From Chryseobacterium lathyri (GTDB lineage Bacteria > Bacteroidota > Bacteroidia > Flavobacteriales > Weeksellaceae): DNA of 64,000 nucleotides. Location: contig NZ_JAUSSF010000001.1 of the NCBI RefSeq assembly GCF_030812195.1, positions 1,860,001 through 1,924,000 on the forward strand. The letters run 5' to 3'. A program made the translations under genes and the position numbers. Each line of letters begins with the position of its first letter. The first letter of the stretch is position 1. The notes beneath the pieces are model-generated. The model had not been told where the DNA came from and made no database searches. It saw nothing but the letters and a program-made list of their open reading frames with translations. Below, piece after piece: positions 50,239 to 58,848 of this stretch.

Positions 50239-51513
50239 ATGTACAATTATATTAGTGCAGAAGAAGCTATATATACAGTAAAAAGCGGAAACCGAGTATT
50301 TTTCCACGGGAGTGCCTGTACCCCGAATTATCTTATTGACGAGTTGGCCAGGCAGTCCCACCGTCTGGAAAATGTAGAAATGGTTTCCATTACCCAACAG
50401 GGAAATGTAGAAATTGCAAAACCTGAATATAAAAACAGCTTTTTTGTTAATTCATTATTCGTATCAACACCTGTGCGGGATGCTGTGAACTCGGACCGGG
50501 GAGATTTTGTTCCCGTTTTTCTAAGCGAAATTCCTATTCTGTTCAGAAAAAATATTCTGCCGCTGGATGTTGCTCTGGTAACCGTTTCTCCACCGGACAG
50601 ACATGGTTTCTGTACCTTAGGAACTTCTGTAGATGTTGCAAGGGCAGCTGTTGATACAGCTAAACTTATCGTTGCCATTGTCAACCCTTTGATGCCAAGA
50701 ACGCATGGAGACGGAATGATCCACATCAGCAGGATTCATAAGCTGGTATGGCATGAAGAAGAGCTTCCAACTGTAGATTATGGTTCGAAGGTAGGTCCGG
50801 AGGAAATGCTTGTGGGGAAAAATGTAGCAGAACTTATTGAAGATAGGTCAACACTGCAAATGGGTATCGGAACCATTCCTGATGCAGTTCTAAAATGTTT
50901 AACCAATCATAAAGATCTGGGGGTTCATACAGAAATGCTTAGTGATGGAGTTATAGACTTGATCCAGAATGACGTGATCAATAACAAGTATAAAGGATAT
51001 AACGATAATAAAACCATCACAAGCTTCTGCTTCGGAACAAGAAAACTCTATGATTATGTGGATGACAATACTGTTTTCGCATTCAAAGACGTTAGCGATG
51101 TGAACTTCCCGATCAATATCATGAGAAACAAGAAAATGGTCGCTATCAATTCTGCTATTGAAATTGATCTCACGGGACAGGTATGTGCAGACTCCATCGG
51201 AACATTGCAGTACAGCGGAATCGGAGGCCAAATGGATTTTATGAGAGGGGCAGCCCTAAGTGAGGATGGAAAACCAATTATTGCCATTACCTCAAGAACC
51301 AAAAAAGGAGTTTCAAGAATAGTACCTTTTCTTAAACAAGGTGCTGGTGTTGTAACAACAAGAGGGCATATTCATTATGTAGTCACAGAATATGGCACAG
51401 CTTATTTATATGGTAAAAATCTCCGCCAAAGAGCCCAGGAACTGATCAGTATTGCTCATCCTGACGACAGGGAGATGCTGGAAAGAGCTGCTTATGAACG
51501 TTTTAAACAATAA
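50239..51513 (+). CDS. Acetyl-CoA hydrolase/CoA transferase family protein
   Basis: A 424-residue family I-type CoA transferase. Key motifs are FFHGSACTPNYLIDELARQS, then LQMGIGTIPDAVLKCL and GVHTEMLSDGVIDLIQNDVI, where Glu is the catalytic residue forming the thioester, and YSGIGGQMDFMRGAALSEDG. The 4-hydroxybutyrate and acetate:succinyl-CoA transferase types are both possible. In a tyrosine pathway it could activate acetoacetate or fumarate-derived acids, which is inference. It begins 25 bp after hmgA. Confidence 0.85.
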   Translation: MYNYISAEEAIYTVKSGNRVFFHGSACTPNYLIDELARQSHRLENVEMVSITQQGNVEIAKPEYKNSFFVNSLFVSTPVRDAVNSDRGDFVPVFLSEIPILFRKNILPLDVALVTVSPPDRHGFCTLGTSVDVARAAVDTAKLIVAIVNPLMPRTHGDGMIHISRIHKLVWHEEELPTVDYGSKVGPEEMLVGKNVAELIEDRSTLQMGIGTIPDAVLKCLTNHKDLGVHTEMLSDGVIDLIQNDVINNKYKGYNDNKTITSFCFGTRKLYDYVDDNTVFAFKDVSDVNFPINIMRNKKMVAINSAIEIDLTGQVCADSIGTLQYSGIGGQMDFMRGAALSEDGKPIIAITSRTKKGVSRIVPFLKQGAGVVTTRGHIHYVVTEYGTAYLYGKNLRQRAQELISIAHPDDREMLERAAYERFKQ

Positions 51514-51652
51514 TAAATTTCATAACCACATTTTCTGGTGAATATTTTTCATAAATGACATCAACAAATTAGTAACAAAAACAAAACGAATCTTAGAAAA
51601 GCTTTAACATTTTGGCAGTGTTTTTGATAAACTGATTCAAAACCAAAGGAAA

Positions 51653-52447
51653 TTGAAAACTATATATAATTCTATAAGAGAGGAAGTTGAAAAGCATTCG
51701 AAAGTAAGAAATTCTGTCTTGGGAAATGTGAGTGAATGGAAAAGAAGCCATTATATTATTCTTTCCGAAATTATAAAAGATGAGTTATCTGATGCTGAAG
51801 AGCTGAAAGGCGGGAAAAAATTTGAAATAGGAAATACAATATCACATGTTACTCTCCAGCGTTTTTTTGAAAATGATTATCAGGACAAAACCCACAATGA
51901 CCTCAGGTTTCTGAAAACCCTGGACAAGATCTGTATCTTCCTGGGCTATAAAGATTTAAATGATTATATACAGTCACTAAAACTAAACAATAAGGAAAAA
52001 GAGTTAGGAGACGGTCTTGAATTTCTAACAAAAATGGTGTATGACTACTGTGCCACCGCATTTGAATTTTACAAAAATTTTCCGAATCATAAAACGGAAA
52101 TTTTCAAAGACCTTGTATTTGACGGTTCTCCATTTTTAGAAAGAGCTTCAGAGTTCAGCAGGGAATTGTGTGAAAGAGATTTTCAGTTAGTCACTAAAAA
52201 CAACCGTTCCAATTATGAAGTTTTCGACATTCATCTTGTTACTGATGAACCCGATAAAAAAATATTGGAAACCCAGGAATTCTGGAATCTTTTGTTCAAA
52301 GTAGGTGAAACCGGCGAGGAACATTTCGTGAACCAGCTCAATACCCAAATCTATTTTATCCGTAAAATAGACAATGTCTGGAAGATCTGGGACAACTATA
52401 ATCCTGATGCTGGAAGACTCAACAAAAAAGTCGAAATCGATAAATAA
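51653..52447 (+). CDS. Hypothetical protein
   Basis: A 264-residue soluble protein starting at TTG. The N-terminal third is helical with a repeat-like segment (ISHVTLQRFFENDYQDKTHN, LRFLKTLDKICIFLGYKDLN) seen in several unassigned Bacteroidetes proteins; the C-terminal half is mixed alpha/beta (YFIRKIDNVWKIWDNYN). No signal peptide, membrane helix or catalytic motif is evident, and I do not recognise the family. It sits within the tyrosine-degradation block but has its own terminator-like hairpin, so a link to that pathway is uncertain. Confidence 0.65.
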   Translation: MKTIYNSIREEVEKHSKVRNSVLGNVSEWKRSHYIILSEIIKDELSDAEELKGGKKFEIGNTISHVTLQRFFENDYQDKTHNDLRFLKTLDKICIFLGYKDLNDYIQSLKLNNKEKELGDGLEFLTKMVYDYCATAFEFYKNFPNHKTEIFKDLVFDGSPFLERASEFSRELCERDFQLVTKNNRSNYEVFDIHLVTDEPDKKILETQEFWNLLFKVGETGEEHFVNQLNTQIYFIRKIDNVWKIWDNYNPDAGRLNKKVEIDK

Positions 52448-52476
52448 GAAAGCCGTAGAAAATTTCTACGGCTTTC
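52448..52476. terminator. Strong hairpin after the hypothetical gene
   Basis: GAAAGCCGTAGAA and TTCTACGGCTTTC pair perfectly over at least 13 bp. T-rich sequence follows about 15 bp later. It starts 1 bp after the stop codon, so it can act on both strands. Confidence 0.6.
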
Positions 52477-52679
52477 CTGTTTCGAAAATATTTTTTTTTC
52501 ACTTGTTCTTTGTATCTCAAAGATAGATATCAAATTCTGTTATAAGAAAACTTAAATATACTTAAATGAACTCTTTTTTAACTTTATGTTAACTATATTC
52601 AAGGAATCCATTTCAATACTTTCGCTATTTCTAAGATTTTTGTAATTTGCATACATAAAAATAAAAGTAAAATAGAAAT

Positions 52680-53810
52680 ATGTCAACACTTACATTTGCC
52701 GAAAAAATTGCTCAAGCTGAGAATTTTTTACCGATCAACGGTACAGATTACATTGAGTTTTATGTAGGAAATGCTAAACAGGCTGCCCATTATTATAAAA
52801 CCGCCTTCGGTTTTCAGTCTGTAGCATATGCTGGTCCTGAAACAGGAGTAAGAGACCGTGCCTCTTATGTTCTCCAACAAGGAAAAATAAGACTGGTATT
52901 AACAACAGGGCTTAAATCCGATTCACCTGTCAGCGAGCATGTAAAAAAGCATGGTGATGGAGTGAAAATCTTGGCACTTTGGGTAGATGACGCTTATAAA
53001 GCTTTTGAAGAAACAACCAATAGAGGCGGAAAACCATATCTGGAACCTGTAACTTTAACAGACGAGAACGGTGAGGTAAGAATGTCCGGAATTTATACAT
53101 ACGGAGAAACAATCCACATGTTTATTGAAAGAAAAAACTATAATGGAGCGTTCATGCCCGGATACGAAAAGTGGGAAAGCAACTATAACCCTGAAGAGAC
53201 AGGTTTGTTATATGTAGATCACTGTGTAGGAAACGTAGGCTGGAACAGAATGATCCCTACGGTAGAGTGGTACGAAAAAGTAATGGGCTTTGTGAACATC
53301 CTTTCTTTCGATGACAAGCAGATCAATACAGAATATTCTGCATTGATGTCTAAAGTAATGTCCAACGGAAACGGATTTGCGAAATTCCCGATCAATGAAC
53401 CTGCAGAAGGCAAAAAGAAGTCTCAGGTAGAAGAATATCTTGATTTCTATGAAGGAGAGGGTGTACAGCATATCGCTGTAGCTACAAAAGATATCATCCA
53501 TACGGTAACCGAATTAAAAAAACGTGGGGTAGAGTTCCTTTCCGCTCCACCAGAGGCTTACTATGATATGGTTCCTGAAAGAGTTGGCCATATTGATGAA
53601 GATCTTAAAAAATTACAAGACTTAGGCATCCTTATTGATCATGATGAAGAAGGATACTTACTTCAGATCTTTACGAAGCCTGTAGAAGACCGTCCTACTC
53701 TGTTTTTCGAAATCATTGAAAGACACGGTGCACAGAGTTTTGGCGCCGGAAATTTCAAAGCGTTATTCGAAGCACTGGAAAGAGAGCAGGAAAGAAGAGG
53801 AAATCTTTAA
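52680..53810 (+). CDS. hppD: 4-hydroxyphenylpyruvate dioxygenase
   Basis: A 376-residue two-domain VOC protein that converts 4-hydroxyphenylpyruvate to homogentisate. Iron ligands are visible in YVDHCVGNV (His), VQHIAVATKDI (His) and LFFEIIERHG (Glu). The N-terminal domain (YIEFYVGNAKQAAHYYKTAF) has the degenerate first half typical of the family. It supplies the substrate for HmgA. It ends with a strong terminator hairpin at 53828. Confidence 0.95.
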   Translation: MSTLTFAEKIAQAENFLPINGTDYIEFYVGNAKQAAHYYKTAFGFQSVAYAGPETGVRDRASYVLQQGKIRLVLTTGLKSDSPVSEHVKKHGDGVKILALWVDDAYKAFEETTNRGGKPYLEPVTLTDENGEVRMSGIYTYGETIHMFIERKNYNGAFMPGYEKWESNYNPEETGLLYVDHCVGNVGWNRMIPTVEWYEKVMGFVNILSFDDKQINTEYSALMSKVMSNGNGFAKFPINEPAEGKKKSQVEEYLDFYEGEGVQHIAVATKDIIHTVTELKKRGVEFLSAPPEAYYDMVPERVGHIDEDLKKLQDLGILIDHDEEGYLLQIFTKPVEDRPTLFFEIIERHGAQSFGAGNFKALFEALEREQERRGNL

Positions 53811-53827
53811 TTTAAATATAGAATACT

Positions 53828-53869
53828 AGTTTTGTCAGGATGAGGAGTCTTGACAAAACTTTTTTTTAA
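53828..53869 (+). terminator. Intrinsic terminator after hppD
   Basis: AGTTTTGTCA (53828-53837) and TGACAAAACT (53851-53860) enclose a 13-nt loop, followed by a T run. Confidence 0.8.
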
Positions 53870-53879
53870 AACACACATT

Positions 53880-54338
53880 ATGAGAAAATTTTTTATCGGG
53901 ATTTTATTTTTTGGAACACTAGGGCTTCAGGCTCAGTATGGAACCCTTAATGAGATCCTTAACCGTCTGGAAGAAAGAAAAGGGATCAATCAGCATCTTG
54001 AAAATGTAAATATTGACAACAAGAAGTTTGTCTTCATTAAAGATGCAGAGGATCACACGGAAAGAGACTTTATTGTTATTAAAGGAAAAGAAGCTACCTA
54101 TGTAGAAGTTTTTGATGACAAAGCTACCGGCGAAAGCAGCTCAAATGTTTTTACAGGAGATATCATCAGGAAAAAAAATATCCTTTCTCTGAGAGCAGAC
54201 AAACTTGAAAACAAAAAAGTTCCGATGCCTGTAACCAAAACTTTGCTGCTGACTAGGCAGGATAATATCCTGTACCTTATTGATGTTAATACCAAGGACA
54301 GATGGATAGATGAAGCCTCTTATTCCAAAAAGAAATAA
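53880..54338 (+). CDS. Exported hypothetical protein
   Basis: I start at the ATG at 53880 (MRKFFIGILFFGTLGLQAQ signal peptide; 152 residues). The longer frame from 53850 would begin inside the hppD terminator. The mature protein (YGTLNEILNRLEERKGINQH, then VFIKDAEDHTERDFIVIKGK) is charged, with beta strands in the centre. I do not recognise a family. It lies between hppD and fahA. Confidence 0.72.
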   Translation: MRKFFIGILFFGTLGLQAQYGTLNEILNRLEERKGINQHLENVNIDNKKFVFIKDAEDHTERDFIVIKGKEATYVEVFDDKATGESSSNVFTGDIIRKKNILSLRADKLENKKVPMPVTKTLLLTRQDNILYLIDVNTKDRWIDEASYSKKK

Positions 54339-54407
54339 TTCCCAAGAACTGGGATAGCAGATTATGGATTTTGCTATCTTACCATTTTAATTTAATTTCA
54401 AAAAATT

Positions 54408-55655
54408 ATGAAATCATTTGTAGAATATTCTTCAGATTCAGACTTTTCTATACATAATATTCCTTTCGGAGTAGCAGTTTTTAATAAAGAATATATCGGA
54501 TGCTGTACAAGGATCGGAGATCAGGTCGTTGACCTTGCCACCCTTTATGATCTTGGATATTTTGAAAATATTGAAGGATTGGACGACAATATTTTTGAAG
54601 CCTACACCATTAACGAGTTTATTGAACTGGGAAAACCTGTAACAAACGTAGTACGCACCAGAATTCAGGAGCTTCTACAGGAAGGTTCAATCCTGTCAAA
54701 AGACGAAAAAACCATTGCAGATGCTTTCTATGACCTTGATAAAGTAAAAATGATGATGCCTGTGCACATCCCCAATTATACAGACTTTTACAGCAGCATT
54801 GAGCATGCAACGAATGTTGGAAAAATGTTCCGTGACCCGGCCAATGCATTGCTTCCGAACTGGAAACATCTTCCGGTAGGTTATCACGGAAGAGCTTCAT
54901 CCATTGTAGTTTCAGGAACGGAAATTAACCGTCCGAAAGGCCAGACGAAACCTGCAGACGCTGAAAAACCGGTTTTCGGACCGAGCAAGCAGCTTGACTT
55001 TGAACTGGAAATGGCCTTCATCCTTAACAGAAACTCAGAAATGGGTGAAAGCATTTCTACAAAGGATGCTGAAGAAGCAATCTTCGGAATGGTAGTATTC
55101 AACGACTGGTCGGCAAGAGATATCCAGGCTTGGGAATATGTTCCACTGGGACCTTTCCTTGGTAAAAACTTCGGTTCTTCTATCTCTCCGTGGGTCGTTA
55201 CCCTTGAAGCACTGGAACCTTTCAGAACAGCTTCTCCAAAGCAGGATCCTGAAGTTTTAGATTATTTAAAATTTGAAGGTGATAAAAATTATGATATCAA
55301 CCTTGAAGTTTATCTGCAGCCTGAAAACGGTGAAGAAAACCTTATTTCAGAAAGTAATTATAAGTTCATGTACTGGAATATGGCCCAGCAATTGGCACAT
55401 CATACGGTAAACGGATGTAATGTGGAAGTTGGAGATCTATATGCCAGCGGAACCATTTCAGGGAGTGATCCAAAATCTTTCGGATCTATGCTGGAACTGA
55501 CCTGGAGAGGACAAAATCCCCTGCAATTGAAAGACGGCCAGGAAAGAAAATTCATTGAAGATAATGATACTGTGACCATGAAAGCCTGGGCTGAAAAAGA
55601 TGGCGTGAGAGTAGGTTTTGGTGAGGTTTCGGGGAAAATTATTCCAACAGTTTAA
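54408..55655 (+). CDS. fahA: Fumarylacetoacetase
   Basis: A 415-residue enzyme. The FAH N-terminal domain (residues 1 to about 115) precedes the catalytic domain with YTDFYSSIEHATNVGKMFRD, the PVGYHGRASSIVVSGTEINR motif, DFELEMAFILNRNSEMGES (metal-binding Glu residues), FNDWSARDIQAWEYVPLG and GDLYASGTISG. It hydrolyses fumarylacetoacetate to fumarate and acetoacetate, completing tyrosine degradation. The pathway's isomerase (maleylacetoacetate) is not seen in the window. Confidence 0.93.
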   Translation: MKSFVEYSSDSDFSIHNIPFGVAVFNKEYIGCCTRIGDQVVDLATLYDLGYFENIEGLDDNIFEAYTINEFIELGKPVTNVVRTRIQELLQEGSILSKDEKTIADAFYDLDKVKMMMPVHIPNYTDFYSSIEHATNVGKMFRDPANALLPNWKHLPVGYHGRASSIVVSGTEINRPKGQTKPADAEKPVFGPSKQLDFELEMAFILNRNSEMGESISTKDAEEAIFGMVVFNDWSARDIQAWEYVPLGPFLGKNFGSSISPWVVTLEALEPFRTASPKQDPEVLDYLKFEGDKNYDINLEVYLQPENGEENLISESNYKFMYWNMAQQLAHHTVNGCNVEVGDLYASGTISGSDPKSFGSMLELTWRGQNPLQLKDGQERKFIEDNDTVTMKAWAEKDGVRVGFGEVSGKIIPTV

Positions 55656-55731
55656 TATTAAATTAAACACTTAAGTCTGTTGAGTTAAATGGTAAATATT
55701 CAAGATCACTTAAGTTGTTAAAGAGAAAACA

Positions 55732-56556
55732 ATGAAAACATTAATACCCTCCGAGCTATCTGCCGTACAGCTCCAGACCATTATGCAGACCGCTGTATCT
55801 CCGCGTCCAATTGCTCTGGCCTCTACAGTAGATAAAAACGGAACTATCAATTTATCACCATTCAGTTTCTTTAATATGTTCAGTACAGTTCCGCCGGTGT
55901 TGATTTTTTCGCCGTCGAGAAGAGTACGTGACAATACAACTAAACATACTTTGGAAAATGTTCTTGAGGTTCCTGAAGTAGTGATAGGAACAGTAAATTT
56001 TCCAATTGTACAGCAGATTTCTTTAGCTTCTACAGAATACGAAACCGGAGTCAATGAGTTTATTAAATCAGGTTTAACGATGAAAGACGCAGATCTGATA
56101 CAACCCAAACTGATTGAAGAATGTCCTGTCAACTTTGAATGTAAAGTGTTAGAAATAAAATCTTTGGGAGACCAGGGCGGTGCAGGAAATCTTGTCATCT
56201 GTGAGGTTCAGAAAATCCACATCAGGGAAGAATACCTGAACGAAGCTGGAAACTTGGATCAGCAAAAGCTTGATATGGTAGCCCGTTTAGGAGGCAACTG
56301 GTATTCCAGAAGCAACGAAAACAGCCTTTTTGAAGTTCCGAAACCATTGGTTACAAAAGGAATCGGTTTTGATCTTTTGCCGGATTCCATTAAGTACAGT
56401 AAGGTATTTACAGGAAATGATCTGGGAATGCTTGCCAATGTAGAAATGCTTCCTGCAGGAGATTTCCATGCAGATGAAAATATTCATCTGGATGCTCAGA
56501 AATTACTGCTGGAAAGCAGGATTGAAGAAGCATGGACACTTTTAGCAATACAATAA
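55732..56556 (+). CDS. Flavin reductase family protein
   Basis: A 274-residue protein with a flavin reductase-like (FMN-binding split barrel) domain. TAVSPRPIALASTVDKNGTI, NLSPFSFFNMFSTVPPVLIF and NVLEVPEVVIGTVNFPIVQQ are typical. It reduces flavin for an oxygenase or binds FMN itself. Proteins of this type often accompany hppD/fahA clusters in flavobacteria (from memory), so a role in aromatic degradation is plausible. It ends with a terminator at 56568. Confidence 0.85.
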   Translation: MKTLIPSELSAVQLQTIMQTAVSPRPIALASTVDKNGTINLSPFSFFNMFSTVPPVLIFSPSRRVRDNTTKHTLENVLEVPEVVIGTVNFPIVQQISLASTEYETGVNEFIKSGLTMKDADLIQPKLIEECPVNFECKVLEIKSLGDQGGAGNLVICEVQKIHIREEYLNEAGNLDQQKLDMVARLGGNWYSRSNENSLFEVPKPLVTKGIGFDLLPDSIKYSKVFTGNDLGMLANVEMLPAGDFHADENIHLDAQKLLLESRIEEAWTLLAIQ

Positions 56557-56567
56557 TTCCACAACAT

Positions 56568-56598
56568 AAAAACCAGCTCTATATAAGGCTGGTTTTTT
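56568..56598. terminator. Intrinsic terminator
   Basis: AAAAACCAGC and GCTGGTTTTT pair over 10 bp with a 10-nt loop and T run, ending the flavin reductase transcript. It may also serve the convergent hydrolase gene. Confidence 0.8.
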
Positions 56599-56691
56599 AT
56601 TTATTTCTTAGCGGAAAAAATTAAATTACTAACAGATTACTTCCTGATTGCACAGATCTACAGATTTAACCGGAAATTGTGGGTTGAAATT

Positions 56692-57534
56692 TTATTTCAA
56701 ATTTTTATTGATAAAATCGATGCACTTTTCTGTAACGATATTCAGATTGTGGGGAAGAGTATTTTCTGTCCAGGGCTCTTTTGATCCGAATGTATGATCA
56801 GCATTTTCGACCAGGAACAATTCTGAGTTGGGATTGAGGATATGAAGATGTTCTGCGTTTTTTACACTTACACTTTCGTCTTGGGTCCCGTGGACAATCA
56901 GCACATAGGCTTTAGCCATTTCCGTTGCTCTTTCCACGTCAAAACGGTGAATATTTTTTTCAAAATCTTCATAAAACTGGTAGTAATGAGGCATTTCCTG
57001 TTTTGTCCTTCCGTTCAGGACATAATATACACCTTCCTTTTTCCAGTGTTCCAGGGCTCCGTTTTTAGGGAAACGGTCTAAACTATCCACACTTGCCAGG
57101 GTGATCAGTCCGTTGATTCTTTCATCTTCAAATGTTTTGATAATGGAAATCCCTCCTCCTCTACTGTGCCCTATCAGGATTATCCTTTGGTCGTCAACAT
57201 GCGGGTCTTTCACAAAATGATCAATCACAACACCGAGATCGGAAAGTTCTTTTGAATAATTATTGTTCCCAAAAGCTTCCAGATCACCAAAATTGTGAGG
57301 ATCTTCAACGGTAGTTCCGTTATGGGAAGAATTAAATTTCACAAAGAAAAAACCCGCTTCAGCAAACTTCTCAGCCATCAGATTCCATGCCCCCCAGTCT
57401 TTATAGCCTTTGTAACCATGAACAAAGATCACTAACGGCAGTTTGTTGTTAGTTTCATGATAAATGGCATCAGCGAGAAAATCCCGGGTTTCTGGATTTT
57501 CCAGTTTTATGTTAAGGTTTTTTATCAATTCCAT
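56692..57534 (-). CDS. Alpha/beta hydrolase (dienelactone hydrolase-like)
   Basis: A 280-residue hydrolase. The oxyanion motif PLVIFVHGYKGYKDWGAWNL precedes the nucleophile elbow IGHSRGGGISI (Ser in GHSRG), with Asp in VHGTQDESV and His in NADHTFG completing the triad. No signal peptide is present, so it is cytosolic. Substrate unknown. It stands alone, convergent with the flavin reductase gene. Confidence 0.88.
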   Translation of the reverse strand: MELIKNLNIKLENPETRDFLADAIYHETNNKLPLVIFVHGYKGYKDWGAWNLMAEKFAEAGFFFVKFNSSHNGTTVEDPHNFGDLEAFGNNNYSKELSDLGVVIDHFVKDPHVDDQRIILIGHSRGGGISIIKTFEDERINGLITLASVDSLDRFPKNGALEHWKKEGVYYVLNGRTKQEMPHYYQFYEDFEKNIHRFDVERATEMAKAYVLIVHGTQDESVSVKNAEHLHILNPNSELFLVENADHTFGSKEPWTENTLPHNLNIVTEKCIDFINKNLK

Positions 57535-57669
57535 ATAAAAAATTTAATTACAATTCTTAAATAATAGGGATCAGCAGCATTTCCTTTAATCTAAATATAT
57601 AAAAAAAATTTCACCCAGAAAAGTTAATCTTCTAAGCCGGAATTTCTTAGATAGTAATCAAAATAACCT

Positions 57670-57677
57670 TATTTTTG
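57670..57677 (+). promoter_or_regulatory. -7 box of the HipA-like operon
   Basis: TATTTTTG ends 4 bp before the ATG at 57682, predicting a leaderless transcript, as for the Nudix gene at 29646. Confidence 0.5.
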
Positions 57678-57681
57678 CGGT

Positions 57682-58455
57682 ATGCTGGATTTAAGAACGG
57701 TAACCGTCACGCGTTACATCCTGCCTTTAAGGGAAGGCGGATCTCTTCCTGCTTTGGCAGAAGCTGATGATGATTTTAAATATGTACTGAAATTCCGGGG
57801 CGCAGGCCACGGGGTAAAGATGCTGATCTCTGAACTTTTGGGCGGCAAGATCACGGAAGCTTTGGGTCTGAAGATTCCCGAGCTGGTATTTATTAATCTG
57901 GACGTTGATTTTGGACGAACAGAAGCCGATGAGGAAATTCAGGATTTACTGAAATTTTCGGAGGGCCTGAATCTGGGGCTGCATTATCTTTCCGGTTCCA
58001 TCACCTATGATCCCGGGGTAAAAATAGATCCTCTTCTGGCTTCAAAGATCGTATGGCTGGACGCATTCATTACCAATATTGACCGTACTTTTAAAAACAC
58101 CAATCTTCTGATGTGGCATAAAGAACTTTGGGTCATCGATAATGGCGCTTCGTTTTATTTCCATCATTCATGGCAGAATTTTGATGCGGCTGCAAAGACT
58201 CCGTTCAAATATGTGAAGGACCATGTACTGCTCCCGAAAGCAAAAATGCTGGATGAAGCAGATAAGTTTGCTCATGAAGTACTGAACGATGAGCTTTTCA
58301 GGGAAATTGTCAATTTAATTCCAGAGGACTGGCTCCACTGGGATGACGCCGATGAAACTCCTGAAGAGATCCGCGAGATCTATTTCCAGTTCATGAAAAC
58401 AAGGTTAGAAAACTCTCAAATCTTTGTAAACGAAGCTAAAAATGCAAGAGGATAA
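57682..58455 (+). CDS. HipA family kinase
   Basis: A 257-residue kinase, much shorter than E. coli HipA (440). Kinase residues are visible: Lys37 in YVLKFRGAG, Glu51 in ISELLGG, the catalytic Asp134 and Asn139 in FITNIDRTFKNTNLLMWH, and the metal-binding Asp153 in VIDNGASF. The segment order is Lys, Glu, catalytic loop, DxG-like site, as in active HipA. No HipB-type HTH gene is adjacent. Instead the gene overlaps, by 14 bp, a DUF3037 gene, suggesting an alternative partner. ATG is taken 4 bp after the -7 box. Confidence 0.86.
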   Translation: MLDLRTVTVTRYILPLREGGSLPALAEADDDFKYVLKFRGAGHGVKMLISELLGGKITEALGLKIPELVFINLDVDFGRTEADEEIQDLLKFSEGLNLGLHYLSGSITYDPGVKIDPLLASKIVWLDAFITNIDRTFKNTNLLMWHKELWVIDNGASFYFHHSWQNFDAAAKTPFKYVKDHVLLPKAKMLDEADKFAHEVLNDELFREIVNLIPEDWLHWDDADETPEEIREIYFQFMKTRLENSQIFVNEAKNARG

Positions 58456-58825
58456 AATATACGAATACGCTGTTATACGCCTGGTACCGAAAGTTGAAAG
58501 AGAAGAATTTTTCAATATTGGCCTTGTGATGTTTTCCAAAAAGGAAAAATTCATCCGTGTAGAGTTTTACTTATGTCCCGATAAATTCAGACTGATGCAC
58601 AGCAAGCTGGATTATGATGACGTTATTCAGAATCTCAAAAGCTTCCAGAAAATTGCCAATGGAGATAAAGAAGGAGGACCGATTGCCCTGATGGATATTC
58701 CTGATCGTTTCCGCTGGCTGACCGCTGTAAGAAGTTCCTCCGTTCAGACATCAAGACCTCATCCGGGAAAATCTAAAGACCTGGAAAAAACATTTGGTAA
58801 ACTTTTTGAAGAGTTAGTAAAATAA
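58442..58825 (+). CDS. DUF3037 protein
   Basis: A 127-residue soluble protein. KIYEYAVIRLVPKVEREEFF, then NIGLVMFSKKEKFIRVEFYL and RFRWLTAVRSSSVQTSRPHP match DUF3037, a family commonly found beside short HipA-like kinases. The 14-bp overlap with the kinase gene implies translational coupling. It may be the antitoxin, substrate adaptor or regulator of that kinase. No activity is known. Confidence 0.85.
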   Translation: MQEDKIYEYAVIRLVPKVEREEFFNIGLVMFSKKEKFIRVEFYLCPDKFRLMHSKLDYDDVIQNLKSFQKIANGDKEGGPIALMDIPDRFRWLTAVRSSSVQTSRPHPGKSKDLEKTFGKLFEELVK

Positions 58826-58848
58826 CACTGCATTATAAAAAGTATACT

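Noticed and set aside
55710..56198. 162-residue minus-strand frame opposite the flavin reductase gene
   Set aside because: It is the antisense shadow of a well-supported conserved gene, with Ser/Thr-rich nonsense composition.
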